Below are positions 8,959 through 17,092 of a DNA stretch of 39,978 nucleotides, piece by piece; position 1 is the first letter of the stretch, and each line of letters opens with the position of its first letter. The stretch covers positions 1 to 39,978 of IMG/VR virus record IMGVR_UViG_3300044825_000320; one strand, written 5' to 3'. Below the pieces are notes generated by a model. The model searched no databases and was not told where the DNA came from. It saw only the letters and a program-made list of their open reading frames with translations. The translations under genes were made by a program, and so were the position numbers. This stretch comes from a virus.

Positions 8959-10863
8959 TCATTTGACTGGGCAAGCTCCGCTGGCACATTCGTCGCCACC
9001 TTCAAAAGCAGCTTCATCAATGTGTGTAATTAGTCGTGTAGAAGCCACTAATTCGTCATACTGTTCCTTAGTAATTTCCTCCAATGGTGCTTGATGGAAG
9101 CCATGCTCGTTATGTAGCAAGAACGACAAGGACTTGTGATTGTTCTTATAGTTCTTCGCCAAGTATTTCTTAATCTCAGGCAATTCTTCCTTACGATAAT
9201 AAACTGTGCAAGACACGCTATTGTCTGACCAGTTAGCCTGTAGCCACTTCACCACTTCCAACTGATCAATAGCGGTCATCTCCGCAGCAATCTTCGTTCC
9301 TTCAGGATAGCAGAACGGAAACGATACAACCATCGTACTATGATCCTCAGAGCCATCGAAGTTACGCTGATACTCGACAGGATAGCCATGCTCACGACAT
9401 ACTTGCACCAACGGATGATCTGCAGCAATACGAATACGACGAATCATGTATTGTGAGTATGCTGGGTGACAGCCTGAAGTAACTCCCGGAAGCAACGACA
9501 AAGTCCCACTTGGTTTCACAGTGGTGAGCTTCACCGACTCAGGGAATCCATGCTCATGGCTGTATTTAAAGTCAAACTCACGCAGACGACGATAGGTGTC
9601 ATTAAGCCAGTTACGCTGCTCGTCAGTCGCTTGTAGCACACCAGTAACACCGATACCCATCCGCATATTCTTATGAACAATGTCTTCTGTCTCTTTGAGA
9701 TGGCAAGGTAGTGCAAGGCTATGCTTGTTAATACGATAAAGTAGTTTGCAAACATCAATCAATTCGTCTTTGCTGTCGATGTTAGGAAGATAGACTTCTG
9801 CTAAACAACAAGTTTCATAAGCAGCCAAAGACTGTTCAGCGCATGGATTGTAACCCATAACATCAGGATCAGGATAGTCAGTCTCACCAAGTCGACCAAT
9901 TTTACGGGAGAGTTTAAGATTGATAAGTCCATAAGGCTCGCCTTTGCCTTCGTAGCCGTCCCAGAAATATTCGTGTAGGTCTTTAATATCGTGGCAAACA
10001 ACAGAATTATTAGACATAGCTCGCCAAGAAGGAATATTCCCCATGTCCCAGCGCTTAGCCAATAGATACTCGACATCGTCAGGGTCTCCTATTGCAATTT
10101 GAGCAGAACGACGCACATTACCAGCCACGACAATAGAACCGATGATGTTCATAATGTCAAGACAGTCAATCGGACGCAGTTTCTTTCCTGCTCGTTTCTC
10201 AAGAATGTTACTGATTTTCTCAATACCGTCACAGAGATCCTCTGGACCAGAAGCAGTGCCGCCAAAGCCCTTAATCGGTGCGCCACGCCCACGAACCAGA
10301 ATTGTGCTGTATGAGAAGGTTGGTTTTGAATCCGCTAGAAACGCCGCTTTGAGCGTTTTACCGAGGAGCTTGACCCATCCTTCACGGGAGTCAGGAACAA
10401 TAAAATCAGCATCAGCGGTATTAACACGAGTAGGAGCGGAAAAATTAGGATTAACCGGAGGAAGTTTATCAACATATTGCCTCTGAATGTTATAGCCAAC
10501 GCCAGAGCCAAGCATCAGCAAGTCCATCGCCCAAGTGAACGGACGGACGGGTTGATCGATAACGGTGAATGCACAGTTCTGTAAACTAGCTAATCCTAGT
10601 CGACCAACTGTCTCTGTCCCCATTTGCCACAAGAATCGTCCAGCAACAGTTCCTTTCAATTCCATTAAGTACTTGCGAAGACGCTCTTGTTCATCCGCAG
10701 TAAAGTTACAACCTAACTGATCGTTAGCTGCTTTAATAACCCTTTCAACTGTATCGGTAAATTCTTCTGTTTTTGATTTCGGATCTGCTTCGTTTAATCT
10801 CCTTGCGTAAGTTCTTTTATATGTTATATATCCTACAGTACTAAAGGGTGTGTTATAAGTCAT
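8959..10863 (-). CDS. nrdJ: Class II (adenosylcobalamin-dependent) ribonucleotide reductase
   Basis: A 634-residue enzyme reducing ribonucleotides to deoxyribonucleotides, giving the phage dNTPs without oxygen-dependent metal cofactors. It follows the monomeric RTPR pattern. C97 (LQNCAF) and C352 form the redox pair. N339-P-C341-A-E343 holds the thiyl cysteine and glutamate, with the same 11-residue spacing from C341 to C352 as in the Lactobacillus enzyme. The C-terminal C626-x4-C631 pair reloads electrons. It is shorter than the ~739-residue reference and no ATP-cone is visible. The cofactor must come from the host. It is the last gene of the - arm. Confidence 0.92.
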   Translation of the reverse strand: MTYNTPFSTVGYITYKRTYARRLNEADPKSKTEEFTDTVERVIKAANDQLGCNFTADEQERLRKYLMELKGTVAGRFLWQMGTETVGRLGLASLQNCAFTVIDQPVRPFTWAMDLLMLGSGVGYNIQRQYVDKLPPVNPNFSAPTRVNTADADFIVPDSREGWVKLLGKTLKAAFLADSKPTFSYSTILVRGRGAPIKGFGGTASGPEDLCDGIEKISNILEKRAGKKLRPIDCLDIMNIIGSIVVAGNVRRSAQIAIGDPDDVEYLLAKRWDMGNIPSWRAMSNNSVVCHDIKDLHEYFWDGYEGKGEPYGLINLKLSRKIGRLGETDYPDPDVMGYNPCAEQSLAAYETCCLAEVYLPNIDSKDELIDVCKLLYRINKHSLALPCHLKETEDIVHKNMRMGIGVTGVLQATDEQRNWLNDTYRRLREFDFKYSHEHGFPESVKLTTVKPSGTLSLLPGVTSGCHPAYSQYMIRRIRIAADHPLVQVCREHGYPVEYQRNFDGSEDHSTMVVSFPFCYPEGTKIAAEMTAIDQLEVVKWLQANWSDNSVSCTVYYRKEELPEIKKYLAKNYKNNHKSLSFLLHNEHGFHQAPLEEITKEQYDELVASTRLITHIDEAAFEGGDECASGACPVK

Positions 10864-11015
10864 TCTACTTCTTTCTCCAATTTGTCAAAGTTGTCTTCAA
10901 TTAAATCTACAAATCTCTCAACGAGATCCTCAGATGATATATCAAGAAGTTCTAACAAGTCAACTTCATTTATTTGCTTTAGTCTGTCTTTTAGATCGTG
11001 TATTGTTAGTGCCAT
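10860..11015 (-). CDS. Small acidic helical protein upstream of nrdJ
   Basis: A 51-codon gene. It begins MALTIHDLKDRLKQINEVDL and continues as an acidic, Leu/Asp/Glu-rich helical protein. GAAGG lies about 10 bases before the ATG. Its stop overlaps the nrdJ start (ATGA), and its start lies within the 3' end of the glycosyltransferase gene by 50 bases. The tight coupling suggests co-translation with the reductase. Function is not known. Confidence 0.75.
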   Translation of the reverse strand: MALTIHDLKDRLKQINEVDLLELLDISSEDLVERFVDLIEDNFDKLEKEVE

Positions 11016-11982
11016 CTTTCTTTACCTTCTGTGGTTGTTGAAAATACTGAACTGCTTTGTTTAATCCCTCTTCCCATGTATCAAACCAAACGGTTTTCAT
11101 ACTATCATACCAGTAAGTAGTTTCGCATTTGGGAAACCATCTCCAGCAAGCTAGTCTTTCTTTACCGATTAAGTTTACTACAGGAACTCCTACCGATCCA
11201 GCACAATGCGCTATTGCAGAATCAACAGAGATTACGCCATCGAGAGTCTGAATATAATCAGCAGTATCGCTCCAGTAAGGAGAAGTAATAACACCTTCGT
11301 CTTGCTGCAACGACACCCAATCAAACTCAGGATGCTCTCGAATAAATCTTAACATAATTTCCTGTGGCATTCTTTTAGCGTCCACATTCCAACTATTGTT
11401 TTTAGTCATATAGCAATAACCTAATAATGGTTTTTCTCTAACAGGCTTGACAATATCGGAATTACGGAATATGCCTTCGCTACCATAAATCTTCTTAACA
11501 GGCTCTGCTGGAATAACATTATGCTCCATTAAGAAGTACGGTAACGACATCACTTTTAGTTTTACTGCGCTAGGGAAAGGCTCTCCTGCACGATAAAAAC
11601 CGTGATGATTCGGTAATCTTTTGAGTAAGCGGATAACAGCGTCAGGAAACAACAACTTGATCTGTTTAACACCCGCTTGAGGAAGTAGCGGAATAAAGCG
11701 ACTAAACTGCATAATATCGCCCCATCCTGCTTCACTCCACACGATAACATTCTTACCTTTGCACTCCATTCCGGGTATCCAGACAGGAGTTTTCTCAAAA
11801 TCAGTCTTGACCCCTTGTGGGAGTCTCAGATTAGGCAAAGAACGCAACTCGTGTAGATAAAAGCCGTATTCCCAATCGCCTTGCTTAATCAGCTCCATCC
11901 CTTGCTGATAAGCTGGATTGGCGGCTTGTTGATCTCGAATAGCGTAGAAGTTAATCCTACGATTCTTATTTAAGTGTATCAT
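10966..11982 (-). CDS. GT9/TPR-type glycosyltransferase-like protein
   Basis: A 338-residue protein. A short TPR-like element (residues ~28-46, GMELIKQGDWEYGFYLHELR) precedes a GT-B-like domain: nucleotide-fold start EAGWGDIMQFSRFIPLL (~85), a middle SLQQDEG segment, and the late motif DGVISVDSAIAHCAGSVGVP with a terminal W-R-W. This is the pattern of TPR-linked proteins related to ADP-heptose:LPS heptosyltransferases. The donor and acceptor are unknown; a capsule, LPS or virion glycan is possible. The basic C-terminal tail overlaps the next gene. It is unusual inside a replication operon. Confidence 0.72.
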   Translation of the reverse strand: MIHLNKNRRINFYAIRDQQAANPAYQQGMELIKQGDWEYGFYLHELRSLPNLRLPQGVKTDFEKTPVWIPGMECKGKNVIVWSEAGWGDIMQFSRFIPLLPQAGVKQIKLLFPDAVIRLLKRLPNHHGFYRAGEPFPSAVKLKVMSLPYFLMEHNVIPAEPVKKIYGSEGIFRNSDIVKPVREKPLLGYCYMTKNNSWNVDAKRMPQEIMLRFIREHPEFDWVSLQQDEGVITSPYWSDTADYIQTLDGVISVDSAIAHCAGSVGVPVVNLIGKERLACWRWFPKCETTYWYDSMKTVWFDTWEEGLNKAVQYFQQPQKVKKDGTNNTRSKRQTKANK

Positions 11983-12245
11983 GAATAGTAGGTTTTGTCA
12001 ATAGTTTCGTAGTTCGCAATAAGAAATTCTATATAATGTTTAGCCTTTTCAAGGTCTTCCTTACCGTTCTTGTACGGAAAGCGGAGTGAGTACTTAATTA
12101 CATTAGCCGTCCAAGGATCTAGCTTGTAAGCCATGAAAATGTCCCAAGGTTGAATTTCTGCGACTTGGTAATGGTCCCCTCCAACTTGCTTCTGATCGGG
12201 TCCCACAGCCTCGTTTATGCGGTCTATATACTCTTTTAACTGCAT
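11979..12245 (-). CDS. DUF3310 protein (T7 gp1.7-like domain)
   Basis: An 88-residue protein. The core VGGDHY, IQPWDIFMAYKL, WTANVIKYSLRF and DLEKAKHYIEFLI is the DUF3310 pattern. That domain is found in T7 gp1.7, a nucleotide kinase, but here it stands alone. I chose the ATG at 12245 because GAGG sits properly before it and the longer frame reads through the upstream gene. It overlaps the exonuclease stop by 10 bases, and its own stop overlaps the glycosyltransferase ATG. A nucleotide-metabolism role fits its neighbourhood. Confidence 0.82.
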   Translation of the reverse strand: MQLKEYIDRINEAVGPDQKQVGGDHYQVAEIQPWDIFMAYKLDPWTANVIKYSLRFPYKNGKEDLEKAKHYIEFLIANYETIDKTYYS

Positions 12246-12973
12246 TGCTTCACCTCTACTGATGGTTTGATTGATTTTGTTCCTTGCGACCAAGTTCCGC
12301 AAGAGCGGCATTGGTATCTTTGATAAGTTCCGGATGACGAGACTGCAGTACCTCGTTTTTGGAGATTCGTCGAAGAACAATTAGGACAAACTTGTCCATC
12401 AACAAAGAGATTGTGATTAGGATGACGACGAATCCAAGGTAACAAAGCCCCGTAAAGACTTTCCAGTAGTACCACATCTTGAATATTATACTTCTCCATC
12501 CGCTTCCATGCATCTTTATCTCCGTTCATGCACTTAACCCAAAGTTCGTGTCCCTCGTGTTCGTGCTTTTTACCGAGGTTGAGTCGCTGGGCTACATAAT
12601 CCAACTTGTTACTAGGAAACCTAAAGTTGCTACGAACAACACGCAACAGGTCAATCTGTTTATAAGGCGATGGTGGATTAAAACTATGTAGTAAGAATTC
12701 CTTGTTAAGAGTAGGAATATCAAACTTAGTACCATTATAGTGAACCACAGCGTCTGCATCGTTGAGAAGCCCATGAATTCCTTTCAGCATTGTTTTAGGT
12801 TTAGATTTGTGAACAGAATCGAATTTGACTTCTTTGTCTCCAAGCCACTTTGCTGCATAGCATAAGACATAGGAAGACTCCATCAACTGATTAATGCTGA
12901 TGTTTTGATTCCACAGTCCCCAAATGTGAGCAGTATTGGGGCTTGATTCAATATCAAGTAGTAAGATTTTCAT
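12236..12973 (-). CDS. DnaQ/RNase H-like 3'-5' exonuclease with C-terminal zinc ribbon
   Basis: A 245-residue predicted nuclease. Exo I is LLLDIESSPN (D and E near residue 6-8), exo II is VVHYNGTKFDIPTL, and exo III is YNIQDVVLLE, giving a DEDDy-type site. A zinc ribbon (CPNC ... CRSCG) ends the protein, probably for nucleic acid binding. The ATG at 12973 is preferred over 12985 because it overlaps the stop of the upstream 37-codon gene (ATGA). The phage polymerase has its own exonuclease domain, so this is a second, separate one for repair or recombination. Confidence 0.78.
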   Translation of the reverse strand: MKILLLDIESSPNTAHIWGLWNQNISINQLMESSYVLCYAAKWLGDKEVKFDSVHKSKPKTMLKGIHGLLNDADAVVHYNGTKFDIPTLNKEFLLHSFNPPSPYKQIDLLRVVRSNFRFPSNKLDYVAQRLNLGKKHEHEGHELWVKCMNGDKDAWKRMEKYNIQDVVLLESLYGALLPWIRRHPNHNLFVDGQVCPNCSSTNLQKRGTAVSSSGTYQRYQCRSCGTWSQGTKSIKPSVEVKQCS

Positions 12974-13083
12974 AGGAGATTCCATTTATGATCTTTCCAG
13001 TAATAAACTTTACCGTCGTCATCAATGCCTAGAACTGTAAAATTAGTGCTATCACCAATTACTTTCCAAGGTTGAATGTTCAT
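12970..13083 (-). CDS. 37-residue conserved-looking microprotein
   Basis: A short gene beginning MNIQPWKVIGDSTNF, with a D/G turn (GIDDDGKVYYW) and ending in WKDHKWNLL. It has a good GAGG ribosome site overlapping the upstream stop, and its own stop overlaps the exonuclease ATG. Beta-hairpin-like with several Trp. Function unknown; exact overlaps at both ends make it a convincing gene. Confidence 0.75.
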   Translation of the reverse strand: MNIQPWKVIGDSTNFTVLGIDDDGKVYYWKDHKWNLL

Positions 13084-13084
13084 A

Positions 13085-13390
13085 TTATTTCCTCATTTCT
13101 TCAAGTTCGTTATCGAAGTCATCGAAGTTAAACTCTTCTTGATCTTGAGTATCACGACCTAAGAAGGCTTCCCATGCAGCTTTTGGAATAGCGTGTTCAT
13201 GCGCTCGATCAGCGAACGATGTAACATCCGTGATAAACTTAATCTTCTGTGATACATCATAGCCGTACTTCGCTGACACAACATCAGCACAAGCTAAAAT
13301 AATATCAAGCCACATCTTGTCTTCATCAAACTCCATCGTTCTTTCGATGGAGTCATAATCATCACTTAGACTTACTTTTAGTACTAACAT
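13085..13390 (-). CDS. Acidic hypothetical phage protein
   Basis: A 101-residue protein, start chosen at the ATG at 13390 with AAAGGA at proper spacing; the upstream extension lies within another gene. It starts MLVLKVSLSDDYDS, is mixed alpha/beta, and ends in a strongly acidic segment (EEFNFDDFDNELEEM). A central KIKFITDVTSF stretch looks structural. No known motif. It lies among DNA metabolism genes, so a DNA mimic or partner protein is conceivable but unproven. Confidence 0.7.
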   Translation of the reverse strand: MLVLKVSLSDDYDSIERTMEFDEDKMWLDIILACADVVSAKYGYDVSQKIKFITDVTSFADRAHEHAIPKAAWEAFLGRDTQDQEEFNFDDFDNELEEMRK

Positions 13391-13556
13391 TTCGTGTTCC
13401 TTTCGGTGGTGTGAACTGCTCGTTAAACTTATCAATGGTTGTTCTTAACATCGCATTAAATCCATACTCAATTAAGAAGCAACGCTCTTCTTCAGTCATG
13501 TCGATTTGAAGATCTGCGCCACCATCTTTGCGTTCTTTCATCTCTAATACTTTCAT
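13362..13556 (-). CDS. Small conserved phage protein
   Basis: 64 residues: a leading MKVLEMKERKDGGADLQIDM strand region, then MTEEERCFLIEYGFNAMLR, a pattern that recurs in small phage proteins of unknown function. It has a basic, Lys/Ser-rich C-terminus. The start overlaps the nuclease stop (TAATG), and the 3' end overlaps the next gene by 29 bases. Confidence 0.75.
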   Translation of the reverse strand: MKVLEMKERKDGGADLQIDMTEEERCFLIEYGFNAMLRTTIDKFNEQFTPPKGTRNVSTKSKSK

Positions 13557-13891
13557 TATTTCCTCGCTATCAAATCAAAAAACTTCTCTGCATCTACAAC
13601 AACTAAAGGTTTCTTGCCATTTTGCTTGACAACAGCAACCGGTTCATGGTTGCCGTGTGTCTTTGCTTGTTCATAATAATTATAAACCGCTACTTTGGCA
13701 AGACTCTTACACTCAAACTGAAACGGTATTGCGTCTCTTGCCGCTGGACTTAGCTTGATGTCCTCGCCTCCGGCTCCCATTGATGTGCTTACGAGATCTC
13801 CTTGGCGTAGTTGTGGGAATCTTTTTTGCAGTTGTTCCACTACCCACTTTTGGAGATTTCTTCCTTTTGCTTTTGCTGACTGCGGTTTCAT
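13556..13891 (-). CDS. PD-(D/E)XK endonuclease (Holliday junction resolvase-like)
   Basis: A 111-residue nuclease. The helix GRNLQKWVVEQL is followed by STSMGAGGEDIKLSPAARDAIPF and the catalytic E60-C-K62, with the acidic residue at D44. This is the compact PD-(D/E)XK fold of phage junction-resolving and debranching enzymes; the role matches T7 gp3 endonuclease I without close sequence similarity. The basic N-terminus may bind DNA. The start lies within the 3' part of the upstream gene, in another frame. Confidence 0.75.
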   Translation of the reverse strand: MKPQSAKAKGRNLQKWVVEQLQKRFPQLRQGDLVSTSMGAGGEDIKLSPAARDAIPFQFECKSLAKVAVYNYYEQAKTHGNHEPVAVVKQNGKKPLVVVDAEKFFDLIARK

Positions 13892-14141
13892 CTTTTGTAT
13901 CCTCTAACTGTTGTGTCAAAATCCAAGACTTAGGAATGCTGATGCGATTATTGCACTCATGATCCGACACTGTTCCTGCGACACAGATTGCGTCTTCAGT
14001 CTCTCCGACGAGAAAGCCTACGGTGACACAATGTGCAATATCAACTTTGGGTTCGTCCCAACCAGCATCGGCTTGAGCGTCAATCCAAGTAATCTTAATA
14101 ACAGGACAATCCTGTAACTTCATTTTGTTGGCGGATGCCAT
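13713..14141 (-). CDS. Hypothetical phage protein with long basic tail overlapping the nuclease gene
   Basis: 142 residues from the ATG at 14141 (AGAGGAG ribosome site). Residues 1-75 form a compact domain (VIKITWIDAQADAGWDEP, then VTVGFLVGETEDAICVAG and ISIPKSWIL) resembling small conserved phage proteins. From ~90 on, the sequence is Lys/Arg/Ser-rich because it runs 179 bases into the nuclease gene in another frame. That tail may be a by-product of a lost stop codon or a genuine basic extension. Confidence 0.65.
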   Translation of the reverse strand: MASANKMKLQDCPVIKITWIDAQADAGWDEPKVDIAHCVTVGFLVGETEDAICVAGTVSDHECNNRISIPKSWILTQQLEDTKDETAVSKSKRKKSPKVGSGTTAKKIPTTTPRRSRKHINGSRRRGHQAKSSGKRRNTVSV

Positions 14142-14797
14142 ACTTGCTTCTCCTCTCTTAATATCCACAATAAACGAGCATTTTCAAGCACTCTGGCTTC
14201 ATCGCCATCATACGCTTTTAACACAGCTTCATACATTTCTAATTCGGTATTGCAAGCTGATAATAACTTCTTGGACTTCACAGGACCTATGCCCTGCAGT
14301 CCAATAATGTTATCAACTTTATCTCCAGTAAGGATTTGAAGATAGAAGTTACGAATAGCTTCTTCTTCTGTCAGATAATATTTTTCTTCTTTGACGAAGT
14401 TAAAGTGATGACCACGAAGCATATTGAGGTCTTTGTCAATACTGACAATGATTATCTCTTCCGGTTCGTTGCGATAAGTTTCAATGCCTATCGCATCATC
14501 TGCTTCCATACCATCTACAACTTCAAATCCCCATGCTCTTTCCATGTATTCACGAAGTAGCTGAAAGTGATACGGCTTTTCTGCTAATCGTGTTCCCTTA
14601 TAAGGAGCAGTAACGGCAATCTCATTTCTGAAATTACCCTTACCTGTGAGATAGCCCCAAACTTCATCAACGCCAAGATCAATGTATAGATTGTCTAGGA
14701 ACTCTGAAAGGCGAGCCAATGCAAACTCTGCCGGATCGCCCTCAGAGGCAAAACCAAATCGATATACAAGGATATCAGCGTCGACTAGGGCTTTCAT
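14120..14797 (-). CDS. 5'-3' exonuclease / flap endonuclease
   Basis: A 225-residue PIN-like/H3TH nuclease, with the role of T7 gp6 in removing RNA primers and degrading DNA. Acidic clusters are D6/D8, GMEADD (E98, D100, D101), SIDKDL (D121, D123) and GDKVDN (158-163). The helix-3-turn-helix GLQGIGPVKSKKLL follows. The start overlaps the SSB stop (ATGA). Confidence 0.87.
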   Translation of the reverse strand: MKALVDADILVYRFGFASEGDPAEFALARLSEFLDNLYIDLGVDEVWGYLTGKGNFRNEIAVTAPYKGTRLAEKPYHFQLLREYMERAWGFEVVDGMEADDAIGIETYRNEPEEIIIVSIDKDLNMLRGHHFNFVKEEKYYLTEEEAIRNFYLQILTGDKVDNIIGLQGIGPVKSKKLLSACNTELEMYEAVLKAYDGDEARVLENARLLWILREEKQVWHPPTK

Positions 14798-15210
14798 AGA
14801 GGAATATCATCCTCTTCCAATTCCGCAGAGCCACCATTATAGACCTTGAGGTCTGTGATAACTAAGCGTTGAAGAGAGGGCGAGATTCCCTTGCGAGATT
14901 GAAACTTCCACTCGTAAGGCTTAACTAAAGCAGTTGCTTTTGATCCGTTAGCGATCAAGTCAGTAATCTGCTTGCCTTTAGGATCAAATGCTTTAATTTC
15001 ATTAGTGCTTTTAACAGTGATATACCAGCCCTTCTCAGGCTTGTCTTCACGGTTAAGAACTTTAATACCTACAGCTTCTAGGGCTGCGACAGCTTTCTCG
15101 GACAGATTGGTCAAATCCACTTGATAGCGGTCAGACATTTCTGACTTCTTATTTAAGAATGCCCATTGAATTTCAGCTTCAAGCTTAATGGGTTTTTCGA
15201 GATTACTCAT
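14794..15210 (-). CDS. Single-stranded DNA-binding protein (gp2.5-like role)
   Basis: A 138-residue protein with a beta-rich OB-fold-like body and an acidic C-terminus ELEEDDIPL. That end closely mimics the protein-docking tip of bacterial SSB (DDDIPF) and T7 gp2.5, which recruits polymerase and helicase. The gene lies between polymerase and 5'-3' exonuclease. The fold call rests mainly on the tail, size and position. Confidence 0.72.
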   Translation of the reverse strand: MSNLEKPIKLEAEIQWAFLNKKSEMSDRYQVDLTNLSEKAVAALEAVGIKVLNREDKPEKGWYITVKSTNEIKAFDPKGKQITDLIANGSKATALVKPYEWKFQSRKGISPSLQRLVITDLKVYNGGSAELEEDDIPL

Positions 15211-15247
15211 TTTAACTCCTATAAAATTACTGCGTTAATAAATACTA

Positions 15248-15448
15248 CTAGTGTAGCTTTCCGGAGAAAGCTTTCATTTCATCGATACCTTCCATTGTTT
15301 CTTCGACAATTCCGTCCGCGGCTGCAATTAAGCAGTCAACGGTTGTCTCTAAATCAACAGAAGTTCCGATAGAAAATGTGCGATCGGTATACAAGGTAAG
15401 AATAATCTGACCTTCAACTTCTTTATCTTTTAGTGCGTTTCTTTCCAT
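15248..15448 (-). CDS. Small hypothetical protein between polymerase and SSB
   Basis: 66 residues, starting within the 3' end of the polymerase gene by 19 bases. A beta-rich N-terminal half (GQIILTLYTDRTFSIG) leads to an acidic helix (DLETTVDCLIAAADGIVEE). No known motif. Confidence 0.68.
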   Translation of the reverse strand: MERNALKDKEVEGQIILTLYTDRTFSIGTSVDLETTVDCLIAAADGIVEETMEGIDEMKAFSGKLH

Positions 15449-17088
15449 GTATCACCTATCTTATATTCACCTGTTAAAGGGCAGTTCATTTTAAATGACA
15501 ATCCGGCTTTGCGTATTGCGATTACACCGGACTGACCAACTTCATCAGCATACTTCTCAGGAACTTCAATCTGCCATTCGTCGTGAACATTAGCTACAAA
15601 TTTAAACGGTATTTTTCGTTTTGTCAAGTTCCTGTGGAGTAAAACCAACGCTTTCTTCATTACTATCGCACCAGCGCCTTGCAATAGCGTGTTGAGCGCC
15701 GAATGCTCCGACCGAACGAGTAACTTGCGTCCGTCAATGGCAAGAAGGACTCCCCTCTTAGCATACGCATCAGCCACTCTTTCTCTGAGCCTTTCGAGCT
15801 TCGGTGTGTTTTGTAAAAAATTAGTAATGAGCTTTTGTCCTTCTTTCGCTGAGCCTCCAACAATCTTCCCGATCTTGGCAGCTCCTGCGCCATAAAGGAA
15901 GGCATAGATAAAAGTCTTAGCTTGATTCCTCGTCTCCAGCCCTGCCGCTGTTTGATTGGCTGTGTGTATGTCGCCCGATACAACTTCATTTGTATATTCA
16001 TGATCATTCATGTAATGAGCCAGCATCCGTAACTCTAAGCCGCTTGCGTCAATGCCGACTAACTTCCATCCTTTCTCAACTGTCCAAAGGTTTCTACATT
16101 CTGCACCGTAAATAGCACCTGTATTTGGCACTTGCGCCATGTTAGGACTGTGATGTGTCATGCGTCCTGTCACAGCCCCATTGGTAATTACTCTGCCATG
16201 CACACGACCGTCGGGCTGAATGTGTTCGATCCAACTTTCGATCTGTGCAATACGCTTTTGCAACATCAAGTATTCTGCGATGGCTTTCGCTTCGGGGAAG
16301 TCGAGACCTTCGAGGGTCGTTTCATCGACGATGACGCTGCCTTTTTCGGTGAACTTTTCGGGCTTCCAGCCTTTCTCGATGAGCCTTTCTGCGATTTGCT
16401 GGCGGCTACCGGGGTTGAACGGCTCGATGATGTCTTTGAGCGGTTTGCCGGTTTTTTTGTGGGTGCGACCAGAAGTGACTCTGGGAGGAAAAATGCTTTG
16501 CATTTCAACCGTAATAGCGTCAAACTTAGCTTTAAGTTCAGCCAGTAATTGCATAGCAGATTGTTCATTGAACTTGAAACCGTTTCTTTCTTGAATTGCG
16601 ATGATTGCTTGAACTTCATGTTCTAACTCCTGTGATTGTGTTGAAAATTCTTGTCGCTTTAATTCAGCTTCAAGGTAATTGTAAATCCGATGTAATACTT
16701 CCACATCTTGTTTGCAATACTTTACCATCTCTTCAAAGGATTCTGTCTGTAAATCAAAATCGGTGAACTCACTCTTCTGTATTCCCAACAGTTTCCCTAG
16801 ATTGGCGAGACTGTGTCCGCCTTCGAGACTTGGATTTAGTAAGCGGCTTAGAACGAGTGTATCTCTGACTCTCTTCAATGTAATCTGACATTTCCATAAC
16901 TTGTTCAGTAAGTAGAAATCGAATGCGATCCCATTGTGAGCCACTATCAAATTCGCTGCCTTTATGAACTCCGACAAGTCTTTTGCTTCTTTCCATGTTC
17001 TTACCTCGTTTGTATCTAAATCCTTCGTAACAACACACCAGATTTTACTCTGGTCTAGTGTAGTTTCGATGTCCAATAATATCCGCAT
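15430..17088 (-). CDS. Family A DNA polymerase (T7-type) with 3'-5' exonuclease
   Basis: A 552-residue replicative polymerase. The exonuclease has D6/E8 (LLDIETT), D57 in AHNGIAFDF and D128 in YCKQDVEV. Polymerase motif A is GIDASGLELR (D347), motif B is RNQAKTFIYAFLYG (R387, K391, Y395), and motif C is VHDEW (D503, E504). Motifs A and B are nearly the T7 gp5 text. Tyr395 aligns with E. coli Pol I position 762 and T7 Y526. It is shorter than T7 gp5 (~704), and the insert holding the thioredoxin-binding loop appears absent or reduced. Confidence 0.93.
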   Translation of the reverse strand: MRILLDIETTLDQSKIWCVVTKDLDTNEVRTWKEAKDLSEFIKAANLIVAHNGIAFDFYLLNKLWKCQITLKRVRDTLVLSRLLNPSLEGGHSLANLGKLLGIQKSEFTDFDLQTESFEEMVKYCKQDVEVLHRIYNYLEAELKRQEFSTQSQELEHEVQAIIAIQERNGFKFNEQSAMQLLAELKAKFDAITVEMQSIFPPRVTSGRTHKKTGKPLKDIIEPFNPGSRQQIAERLIEKGWKPEKFTEKGSVIVDETTLEGLDFPEAKAIAEYLMLQKRIAQIESWIEHIQPDGRVHGRVITNGAVTGRMTHHSPNMAQVPNTGAIYGAECRNLWTVEKGWKLVGIDASGLELRMLAHYMNDHEYTNEVVSGDIHTANQTAAGLETRNQAKTFIYAFLYGAGAAKIGKIVGGSAKEGQKLITNFLQNTPKLERLRERVADAYAKRGVLLAIDGRKLLVRSEHSALNTLLQGAGAIVMKKALVLLHRNLTKRKIPFKFVANVHDEWQIEVPEKYADEVGQSGVIAIRKAGLSFKMNCPLTGEYKIGDTWKETH

Positions 17089-17092
17089 AAAA

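Noticed and set aside
16132-16619. Open frames of 114-138 codons within the polymerase gene
   Set aside because: The polymerase frame has all motifs; these are shadow frames with no start signals.
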